DNA of 64,000 bases from Bosea sp. Tri-49 (GCF_003952665.1 NZ_CP017946.1:1178001-1242000), one strand, 5' to 3'; numbered from the stretch's first letter, positions 53,492 through 62,827 are shown. The notes: generated by a model not told the origin, from the sequence alone. A program made the numbers and translations.

Positions 53492-55342
53492 CTAGTTGGC
53501 GGGCGCCGGCGGGGCAGGCAGCCGCGCCAGCGTCTCGGTGGAGAAGAAGTAGGTCGGTCGCCGCTGGGGCAGGGCGATCTCGCGAGATCGTGCCAGCCAG
53601 GTCTCGGGCAGGTAGTAGAGCGGCACTGCGTAGAAGCCGGAGAGCAGCAGCCGGTCGAGCGTGCGCACGGCCGCGACAAAGCCCTCACGCGAACGCGCCG
53701 CCAGCAGCGCCTGCAGTGTCGCGTCGATCGCCGGCGAGCGCACGCCGGCATAGTTCAGCGCGCCCTTGCGCTCGGCATTGGCCGAACCCCAGCGGCCGAC
53801 CTGTTCGTTGCCTGGCGAGGCTGAGGCCGGCCAGGTCCACTGGATCATGTCGAAATCGAAGGTGGAGAGCCGGCGCCAGTACTGGACGTCGTCGATCAAT
53901 CGGACCGAGACGGCGATGCCGAGCCGGGCGAGCGAGGTGGCATAGTTCAGAGCCAGCCGTTCCTGCGGCCGGTTGGTCACGGTGATCTCGAAGCTGAAGA
54001 CCTCGCCCTTACCGTCCTTGCGCAGTTGTCCCTCGTTCAACCGGTAGCCGGCGGCCTCCAGCAGATCGAGCGCGCGGCGGGCCTGATCGCGATCGCGGCC
54101 GGAGCCGTCGGTTGCGGCCGGGGCCCAGGTTCCAGCAAGGACGTCGTCGCGTACGGCGCCCGGGAAAGTGGCGAGGAACGCCTTCTCGCGGTCATCCGCT
54201 GGAACGCTTAGCGCCGAGAGCTCGCTATCAGCGAAGAAGCTGCCGGCGCGGCGATAAACCCCGTGAAACAGGTTGCGGTTGGCCCATTCGAAATCGAACA
54301 GCATGGCCAGCGCCTCGCGGATGCGGACATCTGCAAATTGCGCCCGGCGTGTGTTGAAGACCAGGCCGGTCATGCCCTTCGGCGTCTGGAAGCGCAGCGT
54401 ATCGCGTATGATCCGGCCGTCGCGCACCGCGGGGACGTCGTAGCCGGTCATCCAGCGCGTCGGGTCGCTTTCAAGGCGGACATCATAAAGTCCAGCCTTG
54501 AAAGCTTCGAACAAGGCATTGGAGTCACGATAGAAATCGTACCTGATCTCCTCGGCGTTGAAGAGGCCGCGGGTGAGGGGATGACCCTCGGCCCAGAAAT
54601 CCTTGCGGCGCTTCAGGCGCAACATCTCGCCGGGCTTCACCTCCTCGACAAGATAAGGGCCGGAGCCGAGCGCCGGCTTGAAACTGGTGTCTCCGAATTT
54701 TTCAGCGTCGGTAGCGTGCCTGGCGAAGATCGGCATGGCGCCAATCACCAGCGGCAATTCACGATTGGAGCCGTCACCGAGCTCGAAGACAACCCGGTCG
54801 GGCGAGGGCGCTTCGGCCTTGGTCACCCGCGACAAGCTCGAGCGGTGGAACGGCTTGCCCTTGGTCTTCAGCATCGCGAAGGTGAAGATCACATCGTCAG
54901 CCGTGACCGGCTTGCCGTCGGAAAAGCGGGCGCGCGGATCGATCTGGAAGGCGAGCAGGGTCCGTTCCGGATTGAGCTCGACCTTGCTCGCGAGCAGGCC
55001 ATAGGCGGTGAACGGTTCATCGGCTGAGCGGAAGAGCAGGCTCTGCTGGACATAGCGCGGCACCGCATCCGGTGCGACGCCGAGTACGACCAACGGGTTG
55101 AGGCTGTCGAAGGTGCCCTGCTGGCCAAAGATGATTCGCCCGCCCTTGGGCGCCTTGGGATCGGCATAGGGGAGGTGCTCGAAGCCCTTGGGCAGGGCAG
55201 GTTCGCCATGCATGGCGATGGCGTTGTCGTTCTCGGCCGCAACTACGCGCGCTGCGCCCGCAAGGCCGAACGCCGCGAGGCTCGCAAGGACGAGCCCGAA
55301 AACCCAAGCCGGGCGCGCCGAGGCGCTGATGCGTCGATACAT
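53492..55342 (-). CDS. YejA-like family 5 extracellular solute-binding protein
   Basis: A 616-aa periplasmic oligopeptide-type binding protein with an N-terminal signal peptide (about residues 1-35). The YejA-type features are AMHGEPALPKGFEHLPYADPKAPKGGRI, TFDSLNPLVV, FRLxAS-like YGLLASKVELNPE, and GSGPYLVEEVKPG. In E. coli YejA works with YejBEF for peptides and microcin C uptake; no permease or ATPase gene is present here, so it is an orphan receptor or shares a remote transporter. I start it at 55342 (MYRRISASARPAW), with CAGG upstream. It is followed by the AMP-binding-like gene. Confidence 0.88.
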   Translation of the reverse strand: MYRRISASARPAWVFGLVLASLAAFGLAGAARVVAAENDNAIAMHGEPALPKGFEHLPYADPKAPKGGRIIFGQQGTFDSLNPLVVLGVAPDAVPRYVQQSLLFRSADEPFTAYGLLASKVELNPERTLLAFQIDPRARFSDGKPVTADDVIFTFAMLKTKGKPFHRSSLSRVTKAEAPSPDRVVFELGDGSNRELPLVIGAMPIFARHATDAEKFGDTSFKPALGSGPYLVEEVKPGEMLRLKRRKDFWAEGHPLTRGLFNAEEIRYDFYRDSNALFEAFKAGLYDVRLESDPTRWMTGYDVPAVRDGRIIRDTLRFQTPKGMTGLVFNTRRAQFADVRIREALAMLFDFEWANRNLFHGVYRRAGSFFADSELSALSVPADDREKAFLATFPGAVRDDVLAGTWAPAATDGSGRDRDQARRALDLLEAAGYRLNEGQLRKDGKGEVFSFEITVTNRPQERLALNYATSLARLGIAVSVRLIDDVQYWRRLSTFDFDMIQWTWPASASPGNEQVGRWGSANAERKGALNYAGVRSPAIDATLQALLAARSREGFVAAVRTLDRLLLSGFYAVPLYYLPETWLARSREIALPQRRPTYFFSTETLARLPAPPAPAN

Positions 55343-55583
55343 GCTCAAACCTGATTCCCTGACGCAGGATAACATGCGATCAAACTTGTCGCGCCGCGCT
55401 CTTCGGGCTGGAAACCGGCGAAAGAAGTCGCTAAACGCAGGTCCGGGCGTCATTCAAACGCCTCAATCGCGCTTGATGTGCTCACGCCACCATCGGCTCC
55501 GGCACCTTGCCGGTTGAGCGCTTGGGTGATGCACGCCGCCAGATGCGGCAGCCGAACAAGTTTCCATGGTCAAGGAACCGCAG

Positions 55584-56426
55584 ATGTCAGCTTCGACCCG
55601 CCTGTCCCAGAGCCAGGGCGCCACCGCGAAGAGCACGGTCCGCAGCCTCGCGCTCGTGCTGGGCGCCGCCGTTGCTCTCGCTCCCTTCGCCTCGCTCGCG
55701 CAGCAGGCACAGCCGCAGCGCCCGGCGAGCCGTCCGGCGCAGCAGCCCGCTCCCGCGCAGCAGCCGGCCCAGGGTCAGGCCGCGCAGACCGGCCCGACCG
55801 TCGTTCAGGTCAAGCCCGAGCCCTCGCAGACGACCTGGACCAAGGTCTGCGGCAAGGATCAGGCCGCCAACAAGGAAATCTGCTACACCACGCGCGACTT
55901 CGTCTCGGATCAGGGCCAGCCGGTGCTTGCGGTCGCGGTCTACGACGTGAAGGGCGATCCCAACAAGATCGTGCGCTTCCTGATGCCGCTCGGCCTGCTG
56001 CTGCAACCAGGCATCCGCTTTGGCGTCGACACCGCGCAGCCGACGCCGGGTCGCTATGCGGTCTGCTTCCCGAATGGCTGCTTCGCCGAGGCGCAGGTCA
56101 AGGACGACTTCATCAACGCGATGAAGAAGGGCACCAACCTCAATATCAGCGTCCAGAACCAGGCGGCGCGCGAGGTTTCCTTCTCGATCCCGCTCTCGGA
56201 CTTCGCCAAGGGCTTCGACGGCGCGCCGATCGACCCCAAGGTGCTGGAAGAGCAGCAGAAGGCTCTGCAGGACGAGCTCGCCAAGCGCCAGGAGGAGTTG
56301 CGCAAGCGCCTCGGCGGCGGCGCTGCCGACGCTACGCCCGGCGCAGCACCGGCTCCGGGTACGCCAGCGGTTCCCGGTTTGGCTCCGGCTCCAGGCGCGA
56401 CGCCCGCTCCGGCTCCGAAGCCCTGA
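55584..56426 (+). CDS. Invasion-associated locus B (IalB) family protein
   Basis: A 280-aa exported protein. After a signal peptide (cut near LAQQAQ, residue about 39) comes a Pro/Gln/Ala-rich linker, then the IalB domain (WTKVCGKDQAANKEICYTTRDFVSDQG, LMPLGLLLQPGIRFGVD, RYAVCFPNGCFAEAQV) with paired Cys residues, a short coiled-coil segment (LEEQQKALQDELAKRQEELRKRL) and a Pro/Ala-rich tail. The name comes from Bartonella; in free-living relatives the role is unknown, probably periplasmic or outer-membrane. AAGGA lies 7 nt before the ATG at 55584, which I prefer to the ATG at 55566. An intrinsic terminator follows. Confidence 0.9.
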   Translation: MSASTRLSQSQGATAKSTVRSLALVLGAAVALAPFASLAQQAQPQRPASRPAQQPAPAQQPAQGQAAQTGPTVVQVKPEPSQTTWTKVCGKDQAANKEICYTTRDFVSDQGQPVLAVAVYDVKGDPNKIVRFLMPLGLLLQPGIRFGVDTAQPTPGRYAVCFPNGCFAEAQVKDDFINAMKKGTNLNISVQNQAAREVSFSIPLSDFAKGFDGAPIDPKVLEEQQKALQDELAKRQEELRKRLGGGAADATPGAAPAPGTPAVPGLAPAPGATPAPAPKP

Positions 56427-56453
56427 TCTGCCGATCAATCGAAACGACCATCG

Positions 56454-56480
56454 ACGCCGGGCCTCGTGCCCGGCGTTTTC
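56454..56480 (+). terminator. Rho-independent terminator after the ialB-family gene
   Basis: ACGCCGGGC (56454-56462) pairs with GCCCGGCGT (56468-56476) around a 5-nt loop, followed by TTTTC. It begins 28 nt after the stop and ends 7 nt before the convergent mazG stop. No T-run exists in the other direction. Confidence 0.85.
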
Positions 56481-56486
56481 GTCTGG

Positions 56487-57323
56487 TCAGGAGGTTGCGC
56501 GCTCGGCGCGCTTGACCTCCTGCCAGAGCGCCTCCAGTTCCTCGAGCGAGGCCTGCTGCGGCTCGCGACCCTGGCGTTCCAGCGCCGCCTCGATGCCGGC
56601 GAAGCGCCGCTCGAACTTGGCGTTGGCCGCGGTGAGGCAAGCCTCCGGATCGGCGTCGACATGGCGGGCGAGGTTGGCGATGACGAAGAGCAGGTCGCCG
56701 ATTTCCTCCTTGATCGCAGCCTTGTCGCCGCCGGCGAGCGCCTCGTCGATCTCGGCGGTCTCTTCGCGGATCTTGTCCAGCACCAGCCGGGCGTCGTTCC
56801 AGTCGAAGCCGACGGTCGAGGCCTTGGCCTGCAGCTTCCAGGCGCGGGTGAGCGAGGGCAGGGTGGTCGGCACGCCGGCGAGCACACCTTTGGCGTCAGC
56901 GGGCTCAGGAAGCCCGGCCTCAGCGCGCGCGCGGGCCTTGTCCGCCTGTTCCTGTGCCTTGATTTGCCCCCAGAGCGCTTTCACCTCGGCCGGTGACAGG
57001 TCGCGGGCCTCGCCGAAGACGTGCGGGTGCCGGCGAATCAGCTTGGTGGTGATCACCTCGACCACATCGGGGAAAGCGAAGGAGCCTTGCTCCTGCGCCA
57101 TGCGGGCGTGGAACACGACCTGCAGCAGGAGGTCGCCGAGCTCGTCCTTGAGGTCGACGAGGTCGCCGCGGGCGATCGCGTCGGCAACTTCATAGGCTTC
57201 TTCGACGGTATAGGGCGCGATCGAGGTGAAATCCTGCTCGAGATCCCAGGGACAGCCCGTGCCCGGGGTCCGCAGGGCTGCCATGATCTCGATCAGGCCG
57301 GCAATGTCACGCGAAGGCTTCAT
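56487..57323 (-). CDS. mazG: Nucleoside triphosphate pyrophosphohydrolase MazG
   Basis: MazG hydrolyses NTPs to NMP and pyrophosphate, clearing damaged nucleotides and affecting ppGpp levels. The 278-aa protein has two MazG domains: the first with CPWDLEQDFTSIAPYTVEEAYEVADAI and LKDELGDLLLQVVFHARMA, the second with WNDARLVLDKIREETAEIDEAL and IKEEIGDLLFVIANLARH. The EExxE and ExxD metal ligands are visible in both. Divergent from arfB (37-nt gap), convergent with the ialB-family gene. Confidence 0.96.
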   Translation of the reverse strand: MKPSRDIAGLIEIMAALRTPGTGCPWDLEQDFTSIAPYTVEEAYEVADAIARGDLVDLKDELGDLLLQVVFHARMAQEQGSFAFPDVVEVITTKLIRRHPHVFGEARDLSPAEVKALWGQIKAQEQADKARARAEAGLPEPADAKGVLAGVPTTLPSLTRAWKLQAKASTVGFDWNDARLVLDKIREETAEIDEALAGGDKAAIKEEIGDLLFVIANLARHVDADPEACLTAANAKFERRFAGIEAALERQGREPQQASLEELEALWQEVKRAERATS

Positions 57324-57360
57324 CGCTGCAATTCTCTTCGGGTTGGGCTAGCCTCCTCCC

Positions 57361-57780
57361 ATGATTCAAGTCACGCCGTCCATTGCGATCGACGAAAGCG
57401 AGATCGAGGAGAGCTTCGTGCGCGCCTCCGGTCCGGGCGGGCAGAACGTCAACAAGGTTTCCAGCGCGGTCGAGCTCAGATTCGATGTCCGCCGCTCGGC
57501 GTCGCTCCCTAATGATGTCGCGATCCGCCTGATGAAGCTCGCCGGCAGCCGGCTGACGCAGGAGGGCGTCATCGTCATCTCGGCGCAGGAGCATCGCAGC
57601 CAGAGCCGCAACCGCGAAGAGGCGCTGGCGCGGCTGCTGGACATGATCCGGAAGGCCGAGGTACGGCCGAAGGTGCGGCGGGTGACCAAGCCGACCAAGG
57701 CCTCGAAGGAGCGGCGCCTCGCCTCGAAGGAGCGGCGCTCCTCGGTCAAGTCGGGCCGAGGCAAGCCGAGCTTCGACTAG
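57361..57780 (+). CDS. arfB: Alternative ribosome-rescue factor ArfB (peptidyl-tRNA hydrolase, YaeJ)
   Basis: ArfB frees stalled ribosomes by hydrolysing peptidyl-tRNA. The 139-aa protein has the release-factor GGQ motif in VRASGPGGQNVNKVSSAVELRF (Gln near residue 28) and a Lys/Arg-rich C-terminal tail (KASKERRLASKERRSSVKSGRGK) that in this family enters the empty mRNA channel. Length and layout are normal. It is followed after 1 nt by recX. Confidence 0.95.
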   Translation: MIQVTPSIAIDESEIEESFVRASGPGGQNVNKVSSAVELRFDVRRSASLPNDVAIRLMKLAGSRLTQEGVIVISAQEHRSQSRNREEALARLLDMIRKAEVRPKVRRVTKPTKASKERRLASKERRSSVKSGRGKPSFD

Positions 57781-57781
57781 C

Positions 57782-58333
57782 TTGCCATCAAAGGAAGAAG
57801 AGGGCCCGGTACAGACAGGGCGGCCGGCGCCGAGGCGGATCGATGCGGCTTATCTGCGCCGCGCGGCGCTCTACTATCTCGAACGTTATTCGGTGCCGGC
57901 CGTGCAGTTGCAGCGTGTCCTGCTGCGCAAGGTCGAGCGCAGCTGCCGGCATCACGGGCTCGACCCGCATGCGTTCCGGGCGATGGTGGACGAGATCGTC
58001 GCGTCCTGCGTTGCTTCCGGTTTAGTCGACGATCGCCGCTTCGCCGAGGCGAGGGCGCTGAGCCTGCGTCGCAAGGGGCGTTCGGCGCGGGCAGTTGCGG
58101 CAGGGCTTGCTGCCAAAGGCGTAGGGCGTGAGCTCGTCGCCGAGATGGTTATCCCGGACGAGGACGCCGAGCTGGCGGCAGCGCGGGTCGCCGCGCGGCG
58201 CAAGCGCCTCGGACCATGGAGCCGCGGCGACAGGGTTGCGCAACGCCAGAAAGACATCGCCACGCTGGCGCGCGCCGGCTTCAGTCTGGCGATCGCCCGC
58301 ACCGTGATCGATGACGCGGGCGAGGGGGCTTGA
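57782..58333 (+). CDS. recX: Regulatory protein RecX
   Basis: RecX modulates RecA filaments. The 183-aa protein is helical with the family pattern AAYLRRAALYYLERYSVPAVQLQRVLLRKVERS, GLVDDRRFAEARALSLRRKGRSARAVAAGLAAKGV and, near the end, RQKDIATLARAGFSLAIARTVID. No ATG lies near the N-terminus: the frame opens with TTG at 57782, 1 nt after arfB, so translation is probably coupled. recA is not in the window, and no SOS box precedes the gene. Confidence 0.88.
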   Translation: MPSKEEEGPVQTGRPAPRRIDAAYLRRAALYYLERYSVPAVQLQRVLLRKVERSCRHHGLDPHAFRAMVDEIVASCVASGLVDDRRFAEARALSLRRKGRSARAVAAGLAAKGVGRELVAEMVIPDEDAELAAARVAARRKRLGPWSRGDRVAQRQKDIATLARAGFSLAIARTVIDDAGEGA

Positions 58334-58345
58334 TGAGCCGTTTGC

Positions 58346-59326
58346 TCAATCGGGCTTGACGTTGGCCTCGGCCACGACCTTGCCCCAGCGCGCCACCTCG
58401 GTCTTGACGAAGTCGCCGAAGGCCGGCCCGTAGAGGTTCGGGATCTCCGAGCCGTTCCTTTTCCAAGCCTCGCTCACCATAGGCACGGCCAGCGCCTTTT
58501 GCAGCTCGGCCGTCATCCTGGCGACGATCTCGGGCGGCGTGTTCTTCGGCGCCCACATCGCATACCAGGTCGAGACCTCGTAGCCCGGCACGCCGGCTTC
58601 GGCGGTGGTCGGCACATCGGGGAAGGCGCTCGCGCGCTTCGGCGCGGCGACGGCGAGCGCCCGCAGCGTGCCGCTGGATATCTGCGCAGCGGAGGAGCCG
58701 AGACCGTCGAAGGCGAGATCGACCTGGCCGGCGACGAGGTCCTGCATCAGCGGACCGGCGCCACGATAGGGCACATGGGTCAGGTTCACTTTGGTGGTGA
58801 GCTTGAACAGCTCGCCTGCGAGGTGGTGCGTGGTGCCATTTCCGGCCGAGCCGTAGTTCAGCTTGTCAGGGTTCTTCTTGGCGTAGTCGATCAGCTCGGC
58901 CAGCGTCTTGGCCTGGACCTTGCCGGGGTGGACGACCACGACCTGCGGCGGCTGAGCGATCACCCCGATCGGGATGAAGTCGGTCTGGATGTTGTAGTCG
59001 AGCTTGGGATAGAGCGCCGGCGCGATGGCGTGGTGCGCGGCGCCGATGAAGAAGGTGTAGCCGTCGGGCGCCGCCTTCGAGGCGGCCGAAGCGCCGACCG
59101 TGCCGCCGGCGCCGCCGCGATTGTCGATCAGGATGCGCTGGCCGAGCTGCTGTTCGAGCTGGGCGGCCAAGGGGCGGGCGAAGGCGTCGGTGCCGCCACC
59201 GGCGGGGAACGGCACGATGAAGCTGACGGGCTTTTGCGGCCAGGATTGAGCCGTCGCCGGGGCAACCTGGACAAGCTGAACGAAGGTGGCGAGCGCAAGC
59301 GCGCCGAGCCAGCCGGACTTCGACAT
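58346..59326 (-). CDS. Tripartite tricarboxylate transporter (Bug/TctC) periplasmic receptor
   Basis: A 326-aa periplasmic receptor of the Bug family with a Sec signal peptide (residues 1-26, ending ATAQSW). Family segments are PVSFIVPFPAGGGTDAFARPLA, ILIDNRGGAGGTVGASAASKAAPDGYTFFIG and HVPYRGAGPLMQDLVAGQVDLAFD. GGGAGG precedes the ATG at 59326. No TctA/TctB genes are near. It differs from the receptor at 957-1952 in signal type (Sec versus Tat) and sequence, so the two are not a recent duplication. Confidence 0.92.
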   Translation of the reverse strand: MSKSGWLGALALATFVQLVQVAPATAQSWPQKPVSFIVPFPAGGGTDAFARPLAAQLEQQLGQRILIDNRGGAGGTVGASAASKAAPDGYTFFIGAAHHAIAPALYPKLDYNIQTDFIPIGVIAQPPQVVVVHPGKVQAKTLAELIDYAKKNPDKLNYGSAGNGTTHHLAGELFKLTTKVNLTHVPYRGAGPLMQDLVAGQVDLAFDGLGSSAAQISSGTLRALAVAAPKRASAFPDVPTTAEAGVPGYEVSTWYAMWAPKNTPPEIVARMTAELQKALAVPMVSEAWKRNGSEIPNLYGPAFGDFVKTEVARWGKVVAEANVKPD

Positions 59327-59654
59327 CGAACAAACCTCCCTTGGGATTTTCCCGGGCTCTTCAAGGCCCTTGCGATTGCGCTTCGTGCGATTGCCGAGCG
59401 TTACAACGATTAGCGCATCGCCATACCGAAATGGCAACCCGACGAAAGCAGGGTAGCGAGGCCGGGATATAGCCGTGCCGAGATCGCCACGACAATGTCG
59501 AGGAGGCCTCGTTGCAGCTGAAGAGGTTGCTCAGTCAGCCGCTTCCGAGGAGAGGCGCGATGCTCGCAATGTCGAGAGGCAAGTGCGATTCGCATAAGAC
59601 ATATTATGGAACTTAAATTGATACCCAGATACAGGCTTCGAGCCTCAATCGAAT
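59327..59654. other. 328-nt intergenic region upstream of the second Bug gene
   Basis: No gene is apparent here. The left part holds the ribosome binding site of the Bug gene. Around 59583-59630 the sequence turns AT-rich, unlike its surroundings, and holds the inverted repeat CATAA-N6-TTATG (59593-59608) followed by GGAAC. This is the likely promoter and operator zone of the Bug gene, and also precedes no other start. I see no tRNA or stable RNA structure. Confidence 0.5.
59593..59608. promoter_or_regulatory. Candidate operator upstream of the second Bug gene
   Basis: CATAA (59593-59597) and TTATG (59604-59608) flank 6 nt; with the flanks TTCG and GAAC the symmetry is loosely extended. It resembles operators of ligand-responsive regulators of catabolic genes, but no regulator gene is adjacent. 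Confidence 0.3.
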
Positions 59655-60452
59655 TCAGGCGCTGATCGTCATGCCATCGAATGCCGGTTCAATATTGTCC
59701 GGCAAGCGTTTGGATAGGCTGGCATAATCGAGATCAACATGGAGGTTAGTCAGGATCGCGCGGCGCGGTTTGAGCTGCGCGATCGCCTCCAGCGACTGCT
59801 CCAGATTGAAGTGGCTCGGATGCGGCGCCTCACGCAAAGCATCGAGGATCAGCACGTCGAGCCCGCTCATCGCCGCCACCGTTTCCGGCGGGATCGCGCT
59901 GACATCCGGCGCATAGCCTAGGTCGCCAAAACGGAAGCCGAGCGCGTCATAGTTCGGGCCGTGCTCGAGCCGGAACGGCAGCGTCTCGATCGCGCCGCCG
60001 GGACCATCGATGGCCAGCAGCTCGCCGGCCGCGAGCGGCGCGAGATCGAGGATCGGCGGATAGAGGCTGCCGGGCGGCGTCTCGAACAGATAGGCGAAGC
60101 GCTCCCGCAGCGTCGCGCCGGTCACCGCGTCGGCATGGACCGGGATACGCTTGCGCATATGCAGCACCAGCGCGCGCAGGTCGTCGATGCCGTGGGTGTG
60201 GTCGGCGTGGTCATGGCTGAACAGTGTCGCGTCGAGTCGCGTAACGTTTGCGGACAGAAGCTGCTCGCGAAGGTCCGGCGTGGTGTCGATCAGAACACTC
60301 GTCATGCCGCTTGGCCCGCGGCGCTCAACCAGCAGCGAACAGCGCCGCCGGCGGTTCTTGGGATTGTTCGGGTCGCAGGCGCCCCAGCCGGAACCTGGCC
60401 GCGGGACACCGCCGGATGAGCCGCAGCCGAGGATGGTGACGGTCAGGCTCAT
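59655..60452 (-). CDS. PhnP-like MBL-fold metallohydrolase
   Basis: A 265-aa metallo-beta-lactamase fold enzyme. Metal ligands are in LFSHDHADHTHGIDDLR (HxHxDH), with further His in NLHVDLDY and Asp in LIDTTPDLREQL. The opening TILGCGSSGGVPRPG and the Cys/Asn-rich stretch ACDPNNPKNRRRRCSLLVE match the PhnP/lipB-linked branch (cyclic phosphodiesterase-like). In alphaproteobacteria this gene regularly closes the tmk-holB-metG-tatD operon, as here, 15 nt after tatD. The physiological substrate is unclear. Confidence 0.92.
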   Translation of the reverse strand: MSLTVTILGCGSSGGVPRPGSGWGACDPNNPKNRRRRCSLLVERRGPSGMTSVLIDTTPDLREQLLSANVTRLDATLFSHDHADHTHGIDDLRALVLHMRKRIPVHADAVTGATLRERFAYLFETPPGSLYPPILDLAPLAAGELLAIDGPGGAIETLPFRLEHGPNYDALGFRFGDLGYAPDVSAIPPETVAAMSGLDVLILDALREAPHPSHFNLEQSLEAIAQLKPRRAILTNLHVDLDYASLSKRLPDNIEPAFDGMTISA

Positions 60453-60467
60453 GCGGTGCGGCCGACC

Positions 60468-61268
60468 TCAAGCAACCTGTGCCACGGGCGCAGCATGGTC
60501 CATCTTCCAGTAACAGCGCCTGGCGTTCTCCGTAGTGATCCGTGCGATCTCGTCGAAGGATATGCCCTTGATCTCGGCGAGAACCTTCGCGGTTTCAACG
60601 ACATAGGACGGTTCGTTGCGCTTGCCGCGATACGGTGTCGGGGCAAGGTAGGGCGCGTCGGTCTCGACCAGCAGATGCTCCATCGGGATATCGCGGGCGA
60701 TCGCGCGTAGCGCCTCGGAGGTCTTGAAGGTCAGGATGCCTGAGAAGGAGATGTAGCAGCCGAGCTCGACACCGGTACAGGCGAGCATTTCGCCGGCGGT
60801 GAAGCAGTGCAGGATGGCAGGGAAGGCGCCCTTCCCCATTTCTTCCCGCAGGATCGACGCCATGTCCTCATCGGCCTCGCGCGAATGGATCACCAGCGGT
60901 AGCTGCGTCTCACGCGCCGCGGCGATGTGCGTGCGCAGGCCTTGGGTCTGCGCCGCGCGCGGGCTCTTGTCATAGTGATAGTCGAGCCCGGCTTCGCCGA
61001 TGGCGACGCAGCGCGGATGGCGCGACAGCTCGACCAGTCGCTCGGCGGTGACGTCGAGTTCCTCATGGGCGCCATGCGGATGCGTGCCGACCGTGCACCA
61101 GACCGACGGAAAATGCTCGGCCAGCGCCGCATAGGTCGCAAAGCGTGCGACGCGGGTCGAGATCGTCACCATCCGGCCGACACCAGCCGCTTCGGCGCGG
61201 CCGACATAAGCCCCGATATCCTCGGCAAAATCCGGGAAATCGAGATGGCAATGCGTGTCGATCAGCAT
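60468..61268 (-). CDS. tatD: TatD family deoxyribonuclease
   Basis: A metal-dependent TIM-barrel hydrolase of 266 aa with 3'-5' DNase activity in studied members. Ligands are in [11 protein letters not shown] (HxH), AIGEAGLDYH (Glu), VIHSREA (His), ILHCFTAG (His) and LLVETDAPYL (Asp). The ATG at 61268 shares one base with the metG stop (TGATG), so the pair is coupled. The longer open frame upstream is a shadow of metG. Confidence 0.95.
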   Translation of the reverse strand: MLIDTHCHLDFPDFAEDIGAYVGRAEAAGVGRMVTISTRVARFATYAALAEHFPSVWCTVGTHPHGAHEELDVTAERLVELSRHPRCVAIGEAGLDYHYDKSPRAAQTQGLRTHIAAARETQLPLVIHSREADEDMASILREEMGKGAFPAILHCFTAGEMLACTGVELGCYISFSGILTFKTSEALRAIARDIPMEHLLVETDAPYLAPTPYRGKRNEPSYVVETAKVLAEIKGISFDEIARITTENARRCYWKMDHAAPVAQVA

Positions 61269-62827
61269 CAGGCGGCCTGCCCGTCTTCCGGCTCGACATA
61301 GCGCGGGAAGACCGCGCTCGGCGCCGGCAGGGCCGTGCCCGAGGTCAGGCGTCCAGCCTCGCCGAGCGCCGCGAAATTGCGCGCTTCGGCGGGAACCGTC
61401 AGCAGGTCGAGCAGCTTCGCCATGGCCTGCGGCATCACCGGCTGGACCAGGATCGCGATCTGCCGGATCGTCTCGATCGTGACGTAGAGCACCGTGTCGC
61501 GCCGGGCCGGATCGCTCTTGGAGAGCTTCCACGGCTCGTTGTTGGCGAAATAGCGGTTGGCCTCGGCGACCACGGCCCAGATGTCGGCGAGCACGACGTG
61601 CAGGGCAAAGTCCTGCATCGCTGCGCGCGTCTTCGCCAGCAGCCCGTCGGCCTGCGCCAGCATGGCAAGATCGCCTTCCGTCAGCACGCCGGCCGGCGGC
61701 ACCCTGCCCTCGCAATTCTTGGCGATCATCGACAGCGAGCGTTGCGCCAGATTACCGAGATCATTGGCGAGGTCGGCATTGATGCGCCCGACGATCGCGT
61801 CATGGCTGTAGTTACCATCCTGGCCGAACGAGACCTCGCGCAGGAAAAAATAGCGCAGCTGGTCGACGCCGTAGGCGTCGGCGAGCGCGAACGGATCGAC
61901 GACGTTGCCGACCGATTTCGACATCTTGGCACCCTTGTTCAGCAGGAAGCCGTGGCCGAAGACACGCTTCGGCAGCGGCAACCCTGCCGACATCAGGAAA
62001 GCAGGCCAATAGACCGTGTGGAAGCGCACGATGTCCTTGCCGATGATGTGGACATCGGCCGGCCAGTAGTGCCAGCGCGGATTGCTTTCATCTGGGAAGC
62101 CGCAGCCGGTGACGTAGTTGTTGAGCGCGTCGACCCAGACATACATCACATGCTTCGGATCGCCCGGGACCGGCAGCCCCCAGTCAAAGGTGGTGCGGCT
62201 GATCGAAAGGTCCTCGAGCCCGCCCTGGACGAAGGAGACGATCTCGTTGCGGCGCGTCTCCGGCGAGACGAAGTCCGGCACGTCGCGATAGAGCGCGAGC
62301 AGCTTGTCCTGATAGGCCTTGAGGCGGAAGAAATAGCTTTCCTCTTCGACCCATTCGACCGGCGTGCCCTGCCCGCCGAGGCGCGTGCCATCGGGCTGGA
62401 GGGTGGTCTCTTCCTCGCCATAGAAAGCCTCGTCCCGGACCGAATACCAGCCGGAGTATTTGGCGAGATAGATGTCGCCATTCGCCTCCATCCGGCGCCA
62501 GAGTTCCTGCGTCGAGGGCAGGTGGTCGGCGTCGGTGGTGCGGATGAAACGGTCGAAGGAACAACCAAGCCGCTGCTCCATCTCTTCGAAGCGCACGGCG
62601 ATTCCGTCGACGAAGTCCTTCGGCGAGAGCCCGTTCTGCGCAGCGGTGCGCTGCACCTTCTGGCCGTGCTCGTCGGTCCCGGTCATGGCGAAGACGTCGT
62701 AGCCGTCGAGGCGCTTGAATCGGGCGATCGCGTCCGCTGCCACCATCTCGTAGGCGTGGCCGATATGCGGCGGGCCGTTGGTGTAGTGGATCGCGGTCGT
62801 CAGATAGAACTTCGGGGCCGAGGCCAT
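61268..62827 (-). CDS. metG: Methionine--tRNA ligase
   Basis: MetG charges tRNA(Met). It is a 519-aa class I synthetase of the shorter type, without the C-terminal tRNA-binding domain. HIGH is in [12 protein letters not shown] (near residue 20) and KMSKS in [12 protein letters not shown] (near residue 310). The CxxC zinc knuckle pairs are absent, as in the zinc-free MetRS class. I start it at 62827 ([11 protein letters not shown]); the open frame upstream is non-family. It follows holB by 26 nt. Confidence 0.96.
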   Translation of the reverse strand: MASAPKFYLTTAIHYTNGPPHIGHAYEMVAADAIARFKRLDGYDVFAMTGTDEHGQKVQRTAAQNGLSPKDFVDGIAVRFEEMEQRLGCSFDRFIRTTDADHLPSTQELWRRMEANGDIYLAKYSGWYSVRDEAFYGEEETTLQPDGTRLGGQGTPVEWVEEESYFFRLKAYQDKLLALYRDVPDFVSPETRRNEIVSFVQGGLEDLSISRTTFDWGLPVPGDPKHVMYVWVDALNNYVTGCGFPDESNPRWHYWPADVHIIGKDIVRFHTVYWPAFLMSAGLPLPKRVFGHGFLLNKGAKMSKSVGNVVDPFALADAYGVDQLRYFFLREVSFGQDGNYSHDAIVGRINADLANDLGNLAQRSLSMIAKNCEGRVPPAGVLTEGDLAMLAQADGLLAKTRAAMQDFALHVVLADIWAVVAEANRYFANNEPWKLSKSDPARRDTVLYVTIETIRQIAILVQPVMPQAMAKLLDLLTVPAEARNFAALGEAGRLTSGTALPAPSAVFPRYVEPEDGQAA

